A stretch of DNA of 35,586 nucleotides from positions 1 through 35,586 of the forward strand of contig JAQWAL010000010.1 in NCBI GenBank assembly GCA_028707695.1, in the 5' to 3' direction. The notes beneath the pieces were generated by a model, which was not told where the DNA came from, made no database searches, and saw only the letters and a program-made list of their open reading frames with translations. A program made the translations under genes and the position numbers. Below, in pieces: positions 8,376-15,602 of this stretch (position 1 is the stretch's first letter; each line of letters opens with the position of its first letter). The stretch is from Bacteroidales bacterium (GTDB taxonomy: Bacteria; Bacteroidota; Bacteroidia; Bacteroidales; UBA932).

Positions 8376-9587
8376 ATGGATAAACAGAATAAATTTTTGA
8401 TTCCAATCATTTTCATTGGGATGATGTTCTTTTCTATCGGATTCGCATTAGGAATCAATTCCTTCCTGATTCCGGTACTGAACACAACTTTGGGTGTCTC
8501 TTCAGGGGAATCGTATTTGATTTTGGCTGCAACCTTTTCCACCTTCATAATTTTCGGTTACCCGGCCTCACTAACAATTGCAAAAATTGGGTATAAAAAG
8601 ACAATGTCCTTATCTTTCCTTCTTTTTGCAATTGCATTTGCCCTTTACATTCCATCGGCAAAATATGAAAGTTTTATCCTTTTTCTAGTAGCATCATTCT
8701 TCAGCGGAATTGGAAATACTTTCCTTCAAGCTTCAGTAAATCCTTACATAACAATATTGGGCCCAATGGAAAGTGCTGCCAGAAGAATGTCAATTATGGG
8801 AATATGCAATAAGCTTGCATGGCCTGTGGCACCAGTCTTTTTGGCATATGTAATAGGAAAAGACACTACAAACACTTTGATTTCTGATTTATTCCTGCCT
8901 TTTTACATTATTATTGCTGTGTTTGTATTATTGGGTATTCTATCCCTTTTGGCGCCTCTTCCGGAAGTCAAAGCAGAAGGTGAGGACTCAGATGATCCAC
9001 AGAACTCTACATATGCATCAGGAAAAACATCCATTTGGCAATTTCCACACCTGTTGCTTGGAGCTCTTGCACTATTCCTATATGTAGGTGTAGAAACCAT
9101 TGCTCTTGGAACTCTTGTTGATTATGCAACATGGCTTAATCTTCCCAATGCCGCTTCATATGCATGGATTTCCCCAATTGCAATGGTAGTTGGATATATT
9201 TGCGGAATACTGTTTATACCTAAATATTTAAGCCAGGCAAATGCCCTTATGATTTGCTCTGTACTGGGTATTTCCGGATCTATCCTTGTGGTAATCACTC
9301 CTGCCGCAATGTCCATATGGTTTGTAGCATTGATGGCTCTTGGTTGTTCTTTGATGTGGCCGGCTTTATGGCCTTTGGCAATGACAGATCTTGGCAAGTT
9401 CACCAAAGCAGGGTCTTCCCTTTTGGTAATGGCAATTGCAGGCGGAGCAATAATTCCTACAATTTACGGTTTCTTGAAAGATGCAGTTGGAGCACAACAA
9501 TCATATTGGATTGCTCTGCCTATATATCTGTTTATACTTTATTACGGAGTATCTGGGTACAAAATCAGGACTTTGGCAAAACAGTAA
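8376..9587 (+). CDS. FucP/NagP-type sugar MFS transporter
   Basis: Inner-membrane major facilitator of 403 residues with about 12 hydrophobic segments. Its opening, FIGMMFFSIGFALGINSFLIP, and the GIGNTFLQASVNPYI segment are typical of the fucose/glucose/N-acetylglucosamine proton symporter family (FucP, GluP, NagP). A hydrophilic central loop at ~205-220 (PEVKAEGEDSDD) separates the two six-helix halves. The C-terminal half shows LGCSLMWPALWPLAM and MAIAGGAIIPTIYG, also typical. It lies 37 bases after the NagB/PIG-L fusion and 1 base before the CBM9-like gene, so the cargo is probably an amino sugar or a related oligosaccharide. The substrate is inferred from context only. Confidence 0.85.
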   Translation: MDKQNKFLIPIIFIGMMFFSIGFALGINSFLIPVLNTTLGVSSGESYLILAATFSTFIIFGYPASLTIAKIGYKKTMSLSFLLFAIAFALYIPSAKYESFILFLVASFFSGIGNTFLQASVNPYITILGPMESAARRMSIMGICNKLAWPVAPVFLAYVIGKDTTNTLISDLFLPFYIIIAVFVLLGILSLLAPLPEVKAEGEDSDDPQNSTYASGKTSIWQFPHLLLGALALFLYVGVETIALGTLVDYATWLNLPNAASYAWISPIAMVVGYICGILFIPKYLSQANALMICSVLGISGSILVVITPAAMSIWFVALMALGCSLMWPALWPLAMTDLGKFTKAGSSLLVMAIAGGAIIPTIYGFLKDAVGAQQSYWIALPIYLFILYYGVSGYKIRTLAKQ

Positions 9588-9588
9588 A

Positions 9589-10341
9589 ATGAAACCTAAA
9601 TATTTTGTAATATTACTCCTCCTTGTCAGTTCAAGCACATTACATGGACAAAACAAGGAGGAGTCTTATGATAAGAATAAGATGATAGAGGTAAAGAAAA
9701 TATCATTCCCCTGTAAAAAGCCACCAATAAAGCTGATTGAGAAGATGCTAGATAACAGGAGCATCCCATTCCATACAATCAGCAACCAAAATTGGGAAAA
9801 TCAATACCCTTATTCCCCGGAGGTAAGGTTCAGGATTGCTTATTCAAAGGAAGAAATCTACCTGCAATACAATGTACGTGAGAAATACATAAGAGCTCAA
9901 TATAAAGAAGATGAAGGGTCGGCCCCTTACAAAGATTCTGCTGTGGAATTTTTTGTAATACCTGGTGAGAATGATTCCATTTACTACAACCTTGAATTGA
10001 ATTGTATTGGAGTCGGTACTTTCGCTGGCGGTCCTAACAGAAAAGAAAGAAGTCGTTTTGGCAAAGATGTTTTATCCCAAATCAGAAGAGCATCAACACT
10101 TGGCAGTGAGGGATTCGACACAAAGGCAGGTGATTTTGAATGGCAAATAACAATAGCATTACCCATTGAATTATTCTCATTAAACCAGATAGCACCTTTA
10201 AGTGGCAGGTCTGTCAAAGCGAATTTTTACAAATGCGGAGATGAGCTTCCAGAAAAACATTACCTTTCGTGGAACAAGGTGGGAACTGAAAAGCCAGATT
10301 TTCACCGGCCAGAGTTTTTTGGCATACTGCTTTTTGAGTAG
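9589..10341 (+). CDS. Secreted carbohydrate-binding family 9-like protein
   Basis: Exported protein of 250 residues. The ATG at 9589, one base after the transporter stop, begins a signal peptide (MKPKYFVILLLLVSSSTLHG); the open frame extends upstream into the transporter gene, but that part is out of frame with it and has no signal. The mature part is a CBM9/DOMON-like beta-sandwich, with VRFRIAYSKEEIYLQYNV, the KDSAVEFFV strand, LELNCIGVGTFAGG, and the ending GTEKPDFHRPEFFGILLFE, which is the hallmark of Bacteroidota CBM9-like proteins. No catalytic module is present, so it is probably a periplasmic or surface sugar binder. It ends one base from the convergent tamL-like gene with no terminator between. 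Translational coupling to the transporter suggests a role in the same sugar pathway. Confidence 0.82.
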   Translation: MKPKYFVILLLLVSSSTLHGQNKEESYDKNKMIEVKKISFPCKKPPIKLIEKMLDNRSIPFHTISNQNWENQYPYSPEVRFRIAYSKEEIYLQYNVREKYIRAQYKEDEGSAPYKDSAVEFFVIPGENDSIYYNLELNCIGVGTFAGGPNRKERSRFGKDVLSQIRRASTLGSEGFDTKAGDFEWQITIALPIELFSLNQIAPLSGRSVKANFYKCGDELPEKHYLSWNKVGTEKPDFHRPEFFGILLFE

Positions 10342-10342
10342 C

Positions 10343-12604
10343 TTAGAATGGATAACCTACTCCAAACTGCAAGGAGTAGGTATCCTTTTTGAACCAATCT
10401 TTAGGACCTATCCACCTTTTCATATAAGGATCCCTGGCAACAATCCCAAGATCCAGCCTTAAAATAACAAAATCCAAATTCAGGCGTGCTCCTACCCCCC
10501 AATTAATAGCAATGCTTTTGTAAAAATCCCGGAACCGGAACAAGCCCTCTTCCCTGCCTGCTTCGTTCCTGAGTGTCCAAATATTTCCGGCATCAGCAAA
10601 CAAAGCCCCTTCTACCATCCAAAACATCTTGAACCGATACTCAAGATTAGCTTCCAGTTTCATATCACCCGTTTGGTTGGGAATTGAAAAGGTAGAATCA
10701 ACAGCAGCCGATCCAGGGCCAACAGAACGAGGCTGCCAACCTCTGAGGCTATTTGCACCACCTGCATAAAACAGTTTTTCAAAAGGCAGCACCCTTGAAT
10801 TACCATATGCATATCCAATACCAATATTTAATCTAGTGGCTAATGAGTAATCACTATTAGGTTTATATGTGTAGCCAACTGTAAGGTCACTTCTAAAATA
10901 TTGTGCATAAGGAGTATTCCAGATTGTCTTTGCACCGGTGGTATCCGCAGACAGGCTCTTATTGAACATGCTTACAATATTACCGGCAATATCATTGGTC
11001 CACCTTGCATAAAAGAAACTCTTCTGAGGGATTGCAGAAGCATCTGTTGTGTAATAAATTGTAGCTCCAGAACCTAAATCGAAATGATTCCTGTATGCAT
11101 TCCTAAGGAAAGGGTCATTCAATGTTTCGTAAAAAGAGGAAGAGACATCAAATAATTTAACTATACTCAATTGAAGAGGGTATACATTATAAAAGAACCT
11201 CTCTCCGGAACGCCAATTATATCCATAATTCAGGGATATCAGGTTCCTGGTGAATTCCGGACGACTTTGGTAATTGTAACCAATATTGATATCCGTCCTT
11301 GGAACATTTGTCTTGAATAAAGAATCTGGCATAAGTAAAAAACTTGGCACAGATAAACCAGCTGAAATACCTAATTCTGTAGAACGGACAGGATCGTTCA
11401 ATTTGAATTGGAAGTTACCCATGAACCCCAAAGTGAACCACTCCCCTCCCCTGAACAAGTTTTTATGATAGTATGATACTGCCGGAGAAATACCAAAAAG
11501 ATTGTTTGAGTTACTGGATGCTTCCAGATTTAATTTATATCCTTGGCTTTTTGATGGAGTAAGCCTTATAGTACAATCAACCTGATCCGAATTATCCAGC
11601 GAATCCTGGACTACCTCGTCATATTGAATGTTTACACCCGAAAAGTATCTTAGCGCAACCAATCTGTTGTATGTATTGGTAGCATCATTTTCATTATAAA
11701 GATCACCCTTCCTGAGCGTGTTCATTTTGTCCAGCACAGATGTCTTGATTGTTCTGGTTCCTCTGTGGTAGAGGTCAAAATTGTCCAATTTTGATATGAT
11801 GTACGCTCCTGAAGTATCAATCCTTCCAACCATAGGATCGTAGTCAGGATATATTCGGATATTCCTTATTGTGTAAACTTTGTGTGGTTTTGCATCTTTG
11901 GGTGTTTCATTTCTTGTGTGATTTTCAATTTTCACACTCAAATCAGCAGTTCCGTCACGTCTTAGAGTATCGGCTTCAAAGAAAAAGTAATTCTTGGAGA
12001 AATTATAGTAACCCTTTGTCCTTAAAATGGAAGCTATCCTCTCACTTTCTGAATCCAGTAACTCTTCAGCCAGCCTTTTTCCGCTTTTCAAAAGAGTTTT
12101 GGACATATTATCCTTTACTAATCTCTCTATGGATGTATCTTTAATGTTGTAACTTATATCATTGATTGAGTATGTATCACCAACAGTAACGGTATATATG
12201 ACCTTACTCCTTTTATTCTTGGTTATGATTGTGTCGCTGACCACAGAATTGTAGTATCCTATTGAATTCAGGTGATTGACTATATTCACATTGCTTCTTT
12301 CAACCAAAAAGGAATCAAGGATTACAGGTGGTTGACCAACCTTACTGACAAAATTGTCCCAACCACCACCTTTCCCGTTTTTCCAATTGTAAATAACAAG
12401 GAAAGGATTCCAACCAAATAGGAAGGAATTTCTAGGTTGTTGTCTAACATACTGATCCAGGTCGGACGGCTGGAGCTGCTCACTGTTCGTTATTTGTATT
12501 ATGTTCTCCTGCAATACACTCTCATCATTTTCCAACACCCTGACTGTGCTGCAAGAGATGATGACTACAAAGAATGCAGAAAAAAGAAAGAAATGTTTGA
12601 CCAT
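10343..12604 (-). CDS. TamL-like lipoprotein, BamA/TamA (Omp85) family outer-membrane assembly protein
   Basis: Omp85-family protein with POTRA-like repeats in the first ~400 residues and a C-terminal 16-strand-type barrel. GGANSLRGWQPRSVG corresponds to the L6 VRGF/Y motif, and the protein ends LQFGVGYPF with the terminal aromatic expected of a BAM-targeted barrel. From the chosen start, MVKHFFLFSAFFVVIISCSTV is a lipoprotein signal with lipobox I-I-S-C (Cys18). Lipidated Omp85 proteins of Bacteroidota are known as TamL. In-frame ATGs also exist at 12625 and 12619. I prefer 12604 because it gives the neater signal peptide and because a -7 box at 12637-12644 would leave only about 8 bases of leader before 12625. 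The gene is convergent with the CBM9-like gene and divergent from the decarboxylase gene. Confidence 0.85.
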   Translation of the reverse strand: MVKHFFLFSAFFVVIISCSTVRVLENDESVLQENIIQITNSEQLQPSDLDQYVRQQPRNSFLFGWNPFLVIYNWKNGKGGGWDNFVSKVGQPPVILDSFLVERSNVNIVNHLNSIGYYNSVVSDTIITKNKRSKVIYTVTVGDTYSINDISYNIKDTSIERLVKDNMSKTLLKSGKRLAEELLDSESERIASILRTKGYYNFSKNYFFFEADTLRRDGTADLSVKIENHTRNETPKDAKPHKVYTIRNIRIYPDYDPMVGRIDTSGAYIISKLDNFDLYHRGTRTIKTSVLDKMNTLRKGDLYNENDATNTYNRLVALRYFSGVNIQYDEVVQDSLDNSDQVDCTIRLTPSKSQGYKLNLEASSNSNNLFGISPAVSYYHKNLFRGGEWFTLGFMGNFQFKLNDPVRSTELGISAGLSVPSFLLMPDSLFKTNVPRTDINIGYNYQSRPEFTRNLISLNYGYNWRSGERFFYNVYPLQLSIVKLFDVSSSFYETLNDPFLRNAYRNHFDLGSGATIYYTTDASAIPQKSFFYARWTNDIAGNIVSMFNKSLSADTTGAKTIWNTPYAQYFRSDLTVGYTYKPNSDYSLATRLNIGIGYAYGNSRVLPFEKLFYAGGANSLRGWQPRSVGPGSAAVDSTFSIPNQTGDMKLEANLEYRFKMFWMVEGALFADAGNIWTLRNEAGREEGLFRFRDFYKSIAINWGVGARLNLDFVILRLDLGIVARDPYMKRWIGPKDWFKKDTYSLQFGVGYPF

Positions 12605-12636
12605 AGACGGACTAACCATATACATAGAAATTTGAA

Positions 12637-12644
12637 CAAAAATA
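12637..12644 (-). promoter_or_regulatory. -7 box for the TamL-like gene
   Basis: On the minus strand this reads TATTTTTG, an exact TAnnTTTG match, in the divergent intergenic region. It lies about 33 bases before the ATG at 12604 but only 12 before the ATG at 12625, which favours the shorter reading frame. No clear -33 box is seen. Confidence 0.45.
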
Positions 12645-12665
12645 GTAATTTATATGATTACTTTT

Positions 12666-12694
12666 TTTGAGAAAACCAAAAAAAGATATCTTTG
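12666..12694 (+). promoter_or_regulatory. Bacteroidota-type promoter for the arginine-decarboxylase-like gene
   Basis: TTTG at 12666-12669 and TATCTTTG at 12687-12694 match the -33 and -7 elements (TTTG and TAnnTTTG) with a 17-base spacer. The start of transcription would be near 12699, giving a leader of about 65 bases that contains a small palindrome. Confidence 0.6.
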
Positions 12695-12704
12695 CAATAA
12701 AATA

Positions 12705-12722
12705 CTAATCCATCTTGATTAG
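12705..12722 (+). promoter_or_regulatory. Palindrome/hairpin in the leader of the decarboxylase gene
   Basis: CTAATC (12705-12710) and GATTAG (12717-12722) are perfect inverted repeats around a 6-base loop, a few bases past the predicted transcription start. It could be an operator or a small 5' hairpin. No U-tract follows, so it is not a terminator. Confidence 0.4.
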
Positions 12723-12764
12723 ATTGGCCATTTTCTCACAAACCAACTAACTTACATATCAAAA

Positions 12765-14159
12765 ATGAAGAACAAGTATATTGACCTTATAGAACAATCT
12801 TTTGACTTTCCACAAGACGAATTTAGAGTAGAAGACGGTGAACTTTACTTTCACAACATACCAATGATGGATGTGATTGAACAATATGGGACACCCCTTA
12901 AAATTACATATTTGCCCAAAATATCTTCACAGATACAAAAGGCAAAAAGAATGTTCAATGTAGCCATGGCAAAGGTAGATTACGAAGGTGAATACAACTA
13001 CTGCTATTGCACCAAAAGCTCCCATTTTTCCTTTGTTATAGAAGAGGCACTTAAAAACGACATCCACATAGAGACTTCTTCCGCTTTTGACCTAAACCTT
13101 ATAGAATCGCTGGAAACCAAAGGAATAGTAAACAAAGAGCTTTATATAATTTGCAATGGATTCAAAAAACAGATGTACATAGAAAACATTGCAAACTTTG
13201 CCAACAATGGATGGAAAAACATAATACCCGTACTTGACAACATGCAAGAGTTGGAAGATTTGAATGTACATGTAAACGAACCGATAAAAATTGGGATCAG
13301 GATTGCTGCAGAAGAAGAACCTAAGTTTGAATTCTATACATCGCGTCTTGGCATAAGGTATAGCGACATCTTGCCATTTTATGAAAACAATATCAAGCAA
13401 AACAAAAAGTTTTCATTGAAAATGCTTCATTTCTTCATTAATACTGGAATTCGTGATAATGCATACTACTGGAACGAACTTTCCAAATGTGTCTCTGTTT
13501 ATTGCGATTTGAAAGCAATTTGCCCAGAGCTGGACTCTTTGAATATTGGAGGAGGTTTCCCTATTAAAAACTCCCTTGCATTCGATTATGAATATGAATA
13601 CATGGCAGAAGAAGTCATTGCCCAAATAAAAAGTATCTGTTCACAAAGAAACACACCAGAACCACACATATTTACAGAATTTGGAAGTTTTACCGTAGGT
13701 GAAAGTGGTGCAGTTATATACCAAGTATTGGATCAAAAGCAGCAAAATGACAGGGAAAGATGGTATATGGTTGACAGTTCATTCATGACAACACTTCCTG
13801 ACACATGGGGTATAAAGCAAAGGTTCATACTTTTACCAATAAACAAATGGGACAGTGAATACCAAAGGGTATTCCTTGGCGGCTTGACATGTGACAGCCA
13901 GGACTATTACAATGCAGAGGCTCATGCAAACGCAATCTTCTTACCTACCATTAACGGAGAAAACGACCCTCTTTATATTGGCTTTTTCCATACGGGAGCA
14001 TACCAGGAGTCTGTTGGCGGATACGGAGGTATACAACACTGCCTGCAGCCTGCTCCAAAACACATTACAATAGATGTGGACGAAAACGGAGAGTACTACA
14101 CACGCCTTTTCAGCAAGGAACAAACATACAAATCAATGCTTAAAATACTGGGATATTGA
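12765..14159 (+). CDS. Arginine decarboxylase-family PLP enzyme (alanine-racemase fold), short Bacteroidota type
   Basis: PLP-dependent decarboxylase of 464 residues of the fold-III group (alanine racemase/ornithine-DAP decarboxylase). YCYCTKSSHFSFV contains the likely PLP lysine, SLNIGGGFPIKNS is the glycine-rich phosphate-binding segment, FTEFGSFTVGESGA follows, and GGLTCDSQDYYN carries the Cys-Asp of the active site at the dimer interface. It closely resembles proteins annotated as arginine decarboxylase in Flavobacteria and other Bacteroidota. Those are much shorter than classical SpeA (~630-660 residues) and lack its extra domains. The likely role is polyamine synthesis (agmatine from arginine), but lysine, ornithine or carboxynorspermidine specificity cannot be excluded. 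Its TGA stop overlaps the ATG of the following methyltransferase gene by one base (TGATG). Confidence 0.82.
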   Translation: MKNKYIDLIEQSFDFPQDEFRVEDGELYFHNIPMMDVIEQYGTPLKITYLPKISSQIQKAKRMFNVAMAKVDYEGEYNYCYCTKSSHFSFVIEEALKNDIHIETSSAFDLNLIESLETKGIVNKELYIICNGFKKQMYIENIANFANNGWKNIIPVLDNMQELEDLNVHVNEPIKIGIRIAAEEEPKFEFYTSRLGIRYSDILPFYENNIKQNKKFSLKMLHFFINTGIRDNAYYWNELSKCVSVYCDLKAICPELDSLNIGGGFPIKNSLAFDYEYEYMAEEVIAQIKSICSQRNTPEPHIFTEFGSFTVGESGAVIYQVLDQKQQNDRERWYMVDSSFMTTLPDTWGIKQRFILLPINKWDSEYQRVFLGGLTCDSQDYYNAEAHANAIFLPTINGENDPLYIGFFHTGAYQESVGGYGGIQHCLQPAPKHITIDVDENGEYYTRLFSKEQTYKSMLKILGY

Positions 14160-14872
14160 TGATTCCTACAAAAGCCGAAATCAAGCTTATAAAATCCCTT
14201 GACAAGAAAAAAAACAGGGATTCCCTATCTATGTTTATTGTTGAAGGAGAGAAACTGGTAGAAGAAGCTGAAAAATCCGGAATCAATATAATCAGGAAAT
14301 TCCTGAGAAGTGAAATCGGAACAGATACCATGTCCCGCATTTCCAACCTTTCATCCCCTCCGCCAATATTGGCTATTGCAGCAAAACCTTTTTCCAAGCC
14401 TTTTGAGACACCACAAAAAGGGAAATTCTACCTGGCACTTGACTCCGTAAAAGATCCCGGAAATGCCGGCACTATAATAAGGCTTGCAGAATGGTTTGGA
14501 GCAGAAGCTATTTTCATGTCACCAGACTGTGTGGACATATTCAATCCCAAATGTATACAATCAGCAATGGGTTCAACTTTCAGGATGAAAACCTATATTA
14601 TTGACATCAAAGAACTTATTATGATGTCAAAAAAACACACACAAGTATACGGGGCATTCTTGGATGGAAGCAACATATACAAAACCGATTTTTCAAACGG
14701 TGGTGTTGTTGTGCTTGGAAGTGAGTCTCACGGAATCTCGAATGAAACAGAACAGTTGATAGAGAATAGAATAACAATCCCTTCATTTGCAAATTCAGGG
14801 AGTATTGACTCCCTGAATGTAGCTATGGCAACAGCTGTTATCTGCTCAGAAATCAGGCGTTCCTTTGCCTAA
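14159..14872 (+). CDS. TrmH-family (SpoU) RNA 2'-O-methyltransferase
   Basis: SPOUT methyltransferase of 237 residues. An N-terminal substrate-binding domain (~1-85: FIVEGEKLVEEAEKSG) precedes the catalytic knot domain. SAM-binding and knot motifs are LALDSVKDPGNAGTIIRLAEWFGA, then LGSESHGISNE and SIDSLNVAMATAVICSEIRR. The Arg of the IIRLAEW region and the Asn in SLNVA are the usual catalytic-site residues. The target (23S rRNA or tRNA) is not predictable. The ATG at 14159 shares its A with the upstream decarboxylase stop, suggesting coupled translation. Its last 20 bases overlap the end of the convergent rlmB gene, which belongs to the same superfamily. Confidence 0.9.
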   Translation: MIPTKAEIKLIKSLDKKKNRDSLSMFIVEGEKLVEEAEKSGINIIRKFLRSEIGTDTMSRISNLSSPPPILAIAAKPFSKPFETPQKGKFYLALDSVKDPGNAGTIIRLAEWFGAEAIFMSPDCVDIFNPKCIQSAMGSTFRMKTYIIDIKELIMMSKKHTQVYGAFLDGSNIYKTDFSNGGVVVLGSESHGISNETEQLIENRITIPSFANSGSIDSLNVAMATAVICSEIRRSFA

Positions 14873-15593
14873 GGACTTCAAACATGACCACTGTGGCAGC
14901 AGCCGAAACATTCAATGAGCTAATTTTGCCAGCCATGGGAATCTTCACTCTAGCATCGCTCAATTCCTCTGCAGACTTGGAAATACCCTTGTCTTCGGAA
15001 CCCATTATTATTGCACAAGGACCCTTGAATGAAGCATTGTAAATCGTTTCTTCTGCTTTTTCCGTAGTTGCAAAAAGTGTATAACCACTCTGCTTGAGAT
15101 AGAAAATTGCCTCCCTTACGTTGGAGACCTTACATACAGGAATACGCAGAAGTGCTCCTGCAGATGTTTTGATGGCATCTGCATTAATATTTGCACTACC
15201 TTTTGCAGGCACAATAATCCCATGGGCTCCTGCACATTCTGCAGACCTGGCAATAGCTCCAAAATTTCGCACATCGCTCACACCGTCCAATATCAAAATC
15301 AAAGGTTCTTCCGCTTTTTTCGCAGCAAAAGAGACAACGTCTTCCAAAGAAAAATAATCTACCTGTGGAATAAATGCAATTACTCCTTGATGATTGGCAC
15401 GTGAAATCCTGTTCAGTCTCTCAATGGGAACAAATTGAACCGGTATCCCTTTTGTCTGTAACTTTTCCAGCAAAGCCCTGAACTGGGGTCCTTCCAAACC
15501 TTGTTTGAACATCACCTTATCTATATTGCGATTGCTCTCAATGGCTTCTGTAACAGGATGTATACCTGCTATATAATACTCTTTTTTTTCCAT
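14853..15593 (-). CDS. rlmB: 23S rRNA (guanosine-2'-O-)-methyltransferase RlmB
   Basis: SPOUT/TrmH-superfamily enzyme of 246 residues, normal for RlmB, which methylates G2251 (E. coli numbering) in the ribosomal P loop. The N-terminal L30e-like domain is YYIAGIHPVTEAIESN to about residue 75. The catalytic motifs are LDGVSDVRNFGAIARSAECA (motif 1, with Asn and Arg), IMGSEDKGIS (motif 2) and IPMAGKISSLNVSAAATVV (motif 3). It is the last gene of the valS-thioesterase-tatA-tatC-ABC-F unit, starting 9 bases after the ABC-F stop. It meets the TrmH-family gene tail to tail with a 20-base overlap. Confidence 0.93.
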   Translation of the reverse strand: MEKKEYYIAGIHPVTEAIESNRNIDKVMFKQGLEGPQFRALLEKLQTKGIPVQFVPIERLNRISRANHQGVIAFIPQVDYFSLEDVVSFAAKKAEEPLILILDGVSDVRNFGAIARSAECAGAHGIIVPAKGSANINADAIKTSAGALLRIPVCKVSNVREAIFYLKQSGYTLFATTEKAEETIYNASFKGPCAIIMGSEDKGISKSAEELSDARVKIPMAGKISSLNVSAAATVVMFEVLRQRNA

Positions 15594-15602
15594 ACGATTG
15601 AT

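Noticed and set aside
9481..9588. N-terminal extension of the CBM9-like frame
   Set aside because: It lies within the transporter gene; the ATG at 9589 begins a clear signal peptide.
14156..14158. TTG start for the TrmH-family gene
   Set aside because: An ATG directly follows at 14159 and overlaps the upstream stop by one base, a common coupled arrangement.
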